Positions 56,333-57,881 of a stretch of DNA of 57,881 nt are shown here, piece by piece (positions within the stretch are counted from its first letter, which is position 1; the number at the start of each line of letters is the position of its first letter). Source of the stretch: an uncultured Cuneatibacter sp. (GTDB taxonomy: Bacteria; Bacillota; Clostridia; Lachnospirales; Lachnospiraceae); NCBI GenBank assembly GCA_934234215.1, contig CAKQHB010000020.1, positions 1-57,881 on the forward strand, read 5' to 3'. Position numbers and translations under genes: made by a program. The notes below the pieces were generated by a model, which was not told the DNA's origin, did no database searches, and was given only the letters and a program-made list of their open reading frames with translations.

Positions 56333-56359
56333 GGAGCCATCCGTAAAACGAATGACTCC
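56333..56359 (-). other. Intergenic mRNA hairpin
   Basis: On the minus strand GGAGTCATTCGT pairs with ACGGATGGCTCC, with two G-U pairs and a 3-nt loop. No T-run follows, so it is more likely an RNA-stability or processing element between the transporter and hydrolase genes than a terminator. Confidence 0.55.
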
Positions 56360-56388
56360 GAACAGATAAGCTTTATAATACGGAATAA

Positions 56389-57576
56389 TTAAACTAACTT
56401 TGCAAAGATACCGGCAACGAATACGGATACGATGGTAACACATACAAATCCGGCAACTAACTGCTTCGGCATGAGCTCATTGTTTAATGCAGCACGCTCC
56501 TCCGGATCTTCAATTCTTTCCATGGCCTCATTGACAAGCATAACATTCAGTGGGAAACCGAGGTAAGCATTCAGCACGATGGAGAAGCAGCCCCAGAAAC
56601 TTTCGTTGAATTTTTTGAAGATCTTGCTTGCCAGGAAGGAAACAAGTACCAGACCTACGGTAGAGATTGCAGCCAGACCCAGTGCGATCAACAGCACCGG
56701 ACGAAGCAGATCCCATGTTGCAAAGGAGAAAGAACAGAACAAAAAGCCTAACAGCAGAGTCATCAGGAAGCCGTCCGCCTTTGCTTTGCCAAGAGCGTTT
56801 TCTTCTACAAATCCAATTTCACTGGCAACAAAGCCAAGGATCAGACACCATACATAGATGGATACATAACCGCCGGTCAGCTTTTCCAGAAGGGAAGAAA
56901 GAATGACGATAATCGCCAGCTTTGTGAGAATGGTGTTCGTTGTCATCAGGAAGGCTTTCCGCTTCTGGGATTTATCTTCATCTACATCCGAGGCAGCGGT
57001 CAGTTTACCGGCCTTGTACTCAACACCAAGTCTTGCGCATTCTTTTCGGATTGCCAATGCACACAGAGGCATACCAAACAGTCCCTGAACAGCCATAACA
57101 ACCATTGCCAGAAGCTGTGCCTGTGTGTTGCCGACAGCACTTGCTGCGTCTGACATGATACTTGCAGCGATCGCGCCTCCGGTCAGAACCGGAGCAGCAA
57201 CGAGTGCGTTTGTTTTTCCAAAGATCGGACCGCCGATGAAGGCACAGAAGACACAGATGGCAACGATACCCATGAGACTGATGATAACAGTTCTCCACTG
57301 AGCGATCATCTGTTTTGTTTTGATCATGGTTCCAAGATGGGTGATCAGAAGAACAACAGATAATTTATAAATGCCTGCGGTAATACCGGCATCTGCGGCC
57401 AGTGTTGCAGGGAGAATCGTCCAGAAACCGGCTACGATCAGAATCATGATCGCAAGACCGCTGGGAAACCAGCCCTTACTTACTTTGGATACGACATCAC
57501 CAAGTGCCATAATCGCCACCAGAATACCAAAGGCGATGTATGGATTTGCAGTGATGAATTCTTGGATTGCTTGCAT
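56389..57576 (-). CDS. Predicted membrane transporter of an M20-hydrolase operon
   Basis: A 395-residue protein with about ten or eleven hydrophobic helices in two halves, separated by a charged cytoplasmic loop (about 190-215, with a run of Asp, Glu, Lys and Arg). Motifs such as APVLTGGAIAASIMSDAASA are like those in carboxylate/amino-acid symporters, and the general plan resembles the GltS group, but I cannot name a family with certainty. It stands first in an operon with two M20 enzymes, so it probably imports their substrate, such as an acylated amino acid or a dipeptide. Confidence 0.75.
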   Translation of the reverse strand: MQAIQEFITANPYIAFGILVAIMALGDVVSKVSKGWFPSGLAIMILIVAGFWTILPATLAADAGITAGIYKLSVVLLITHLGTMIKTKQMIAQWRTVIISLMGIVAICVFCAFIGGPIFGKTNALVAAPVLTGGAIAASIMSDAASAVGNTQAQLLAMVVMAVQGLFGMPLCALAIRKECARLGVEYKAGKLTAASDVDEDKSQKRKAFLMTTNTILTKLAIIVILSSLLEKLTGGYVSIYVWCLILGFVASEIGFVEENALGKAKADGFLMTLLLGFLFCSFSFATWDLLRPVLLIALGLAAISTVGLVLVSFLASKIFKKFNESFWGCFSIVLNAYLGFPLNVMLVNEAMERIEDPEERAALNNELMPKQLVAGFVCVTIVSVFVAGIFAKLV

Positions 57577-57881
57577 AATTCATTCCTCTTCTTTCCTTGT
57601 CACTTTAACGATTTAAAGTGACGATGTTTTATATTTATCAATCATACTACAATTCGACAAAAAAACAAGGGACAAAATTAAACAGAAATCGCAGTAAATT
57701 TAACAAAAAATTTATAAAATTTATTTATTTGTATAGACTACCGGAAGCAAGGTGTAACTATCCGGTATAGTAAAAAGAAAAATTGCTCCAGATACTCCAG
57801 ATCCTAAAGTGTACCCTTTGTCAAGGACACTATGACTTTTCCTTTTCAGATTTCTATTTTATATTTGTTTGTTGTGTAGAG
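57577..57881 (-). other. Upstream region of the transporter operon
   Basis: This 305-nt AT-rich stretch holds no gene that I can support. It contains the inverted repeat at 57599-57622 and two overlapping sigma-A candidates on the minus strand: TTGTTT/16 nt/TATGAT and TTGTCG/17 nt/TAAATA. Confidence 0.5.
57599..57622. promoter_or_regulatory. Perfect inverted repeat, candidate operator
   Basis: GTCACTTTAA and TTAAAGTGAC are separated by CGAT, about 22 nt before the transporter start codon and just downstream of the predicted promoters. Position and length fit a repressor operator, or a hairpin in the leader that affects translation. Confidence 0.6.

Overview
The window looks like chromosome from a spore-forming, Gram-positive Clostridia, most likely Lachnospiraceae. 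The reasons are the spoIIA-sigF and spoVA genes, lipoproteins with Ser/Glu-rich linkers, a Gram-positive type IV pilus operon without an outer-membrane secretin, Fe-S type PurF, strong AGGAGG ribosome binding sites and canonical sigma-A promoters. No tRNA gene, CRISPR array, transposase, integrase or phage gene was seen. The only rRNA is the 3' tail of a 23S gene at the left edge.

Layout. 1-3354: end of 23S rRNA, a major type IV pilin (minus strand), an XRE regulator and an AgrC/LytTR-type two-component system. 3413-13036: a nine-gene type IV pilus operon (prepilin peptidase, PilC, a PilM-PilN fusion, PilO, PilB, then four prepilin-like genes, one of them an 835-residue GLUG-repeat protein). 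13016-16656: four poorly characterised genes (membrane protein, ATP-grasp enzyme, 47-residue protein, zinc-ribbon/TPR membrane protein). 16860-20165: spoIIAA-spoIIAB-sigF, a small membrane protein, and spoVAA-AB-AC. 20121-22741 (minus): an amidohydrolase and an RluD-type pseudouridine synthase. 22898-23203: a compact locus with the architecture of an Fst/par type I toxin-antitoxin. 23287-26999: a riboswitch-like leader with queT, a 196-nt inverted repeat, potassium uptake (ktrB, ktrA) and nth. 27082-38377: a nucleoside and methylthio/deoxy-adenosine salvage cluster (XdhC, DeoC-like aldolase, purine nucleoside phosphorylase, alcohol dehydrogenase, MtnA, BMP-family nucleoside ABC importer, MTA/SAH deaminase). 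38621-40186: a small ORF with spoVAD and spoVAE, i.e. the rest of the spoVA operon about 18.5 kb from its first half. 40273-44460: cell-wall amidase, HD hydrolase, SseB-like protein, secreted proteins and what looks like a deletion scar. 44659-49593: a GldA/F/G-like ABC system with a DUF4340-like partner. 49880-52797: purF and purB. 52880-57576 (minus): AraC regulator, two M20 amidohydrolases and a membrane transporter.

How the genes fit together. The salvage cluster can be read as one pathway: import of nucleosides, deamination of MTA or 5'-deoxyadenosine to a 6-oxopurine nucleoside, phosphorolysis, isomerisation by MtnA, aldol cleavage by a divergent DeoC, and reduction of the aldehyde by the alcohol dehydrogenase. 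XdhC would serve oxidation of the released hypoxanthine. This is an inference from gene content and residue changes.

The most noteworthy items are the type I toxin-antitoxin candidate, a palindromic repeat that always sits on the T-run of an intrinsic terminator, the MTA/5'-deoxyadenosine salvage operon with a divergent DeoC, the split spoVA operon, the PilM-PilN fusion with a large GLUG prepilin, a pseudoknotted queT leader, and a promoter-terminator leader at 42562-42690.
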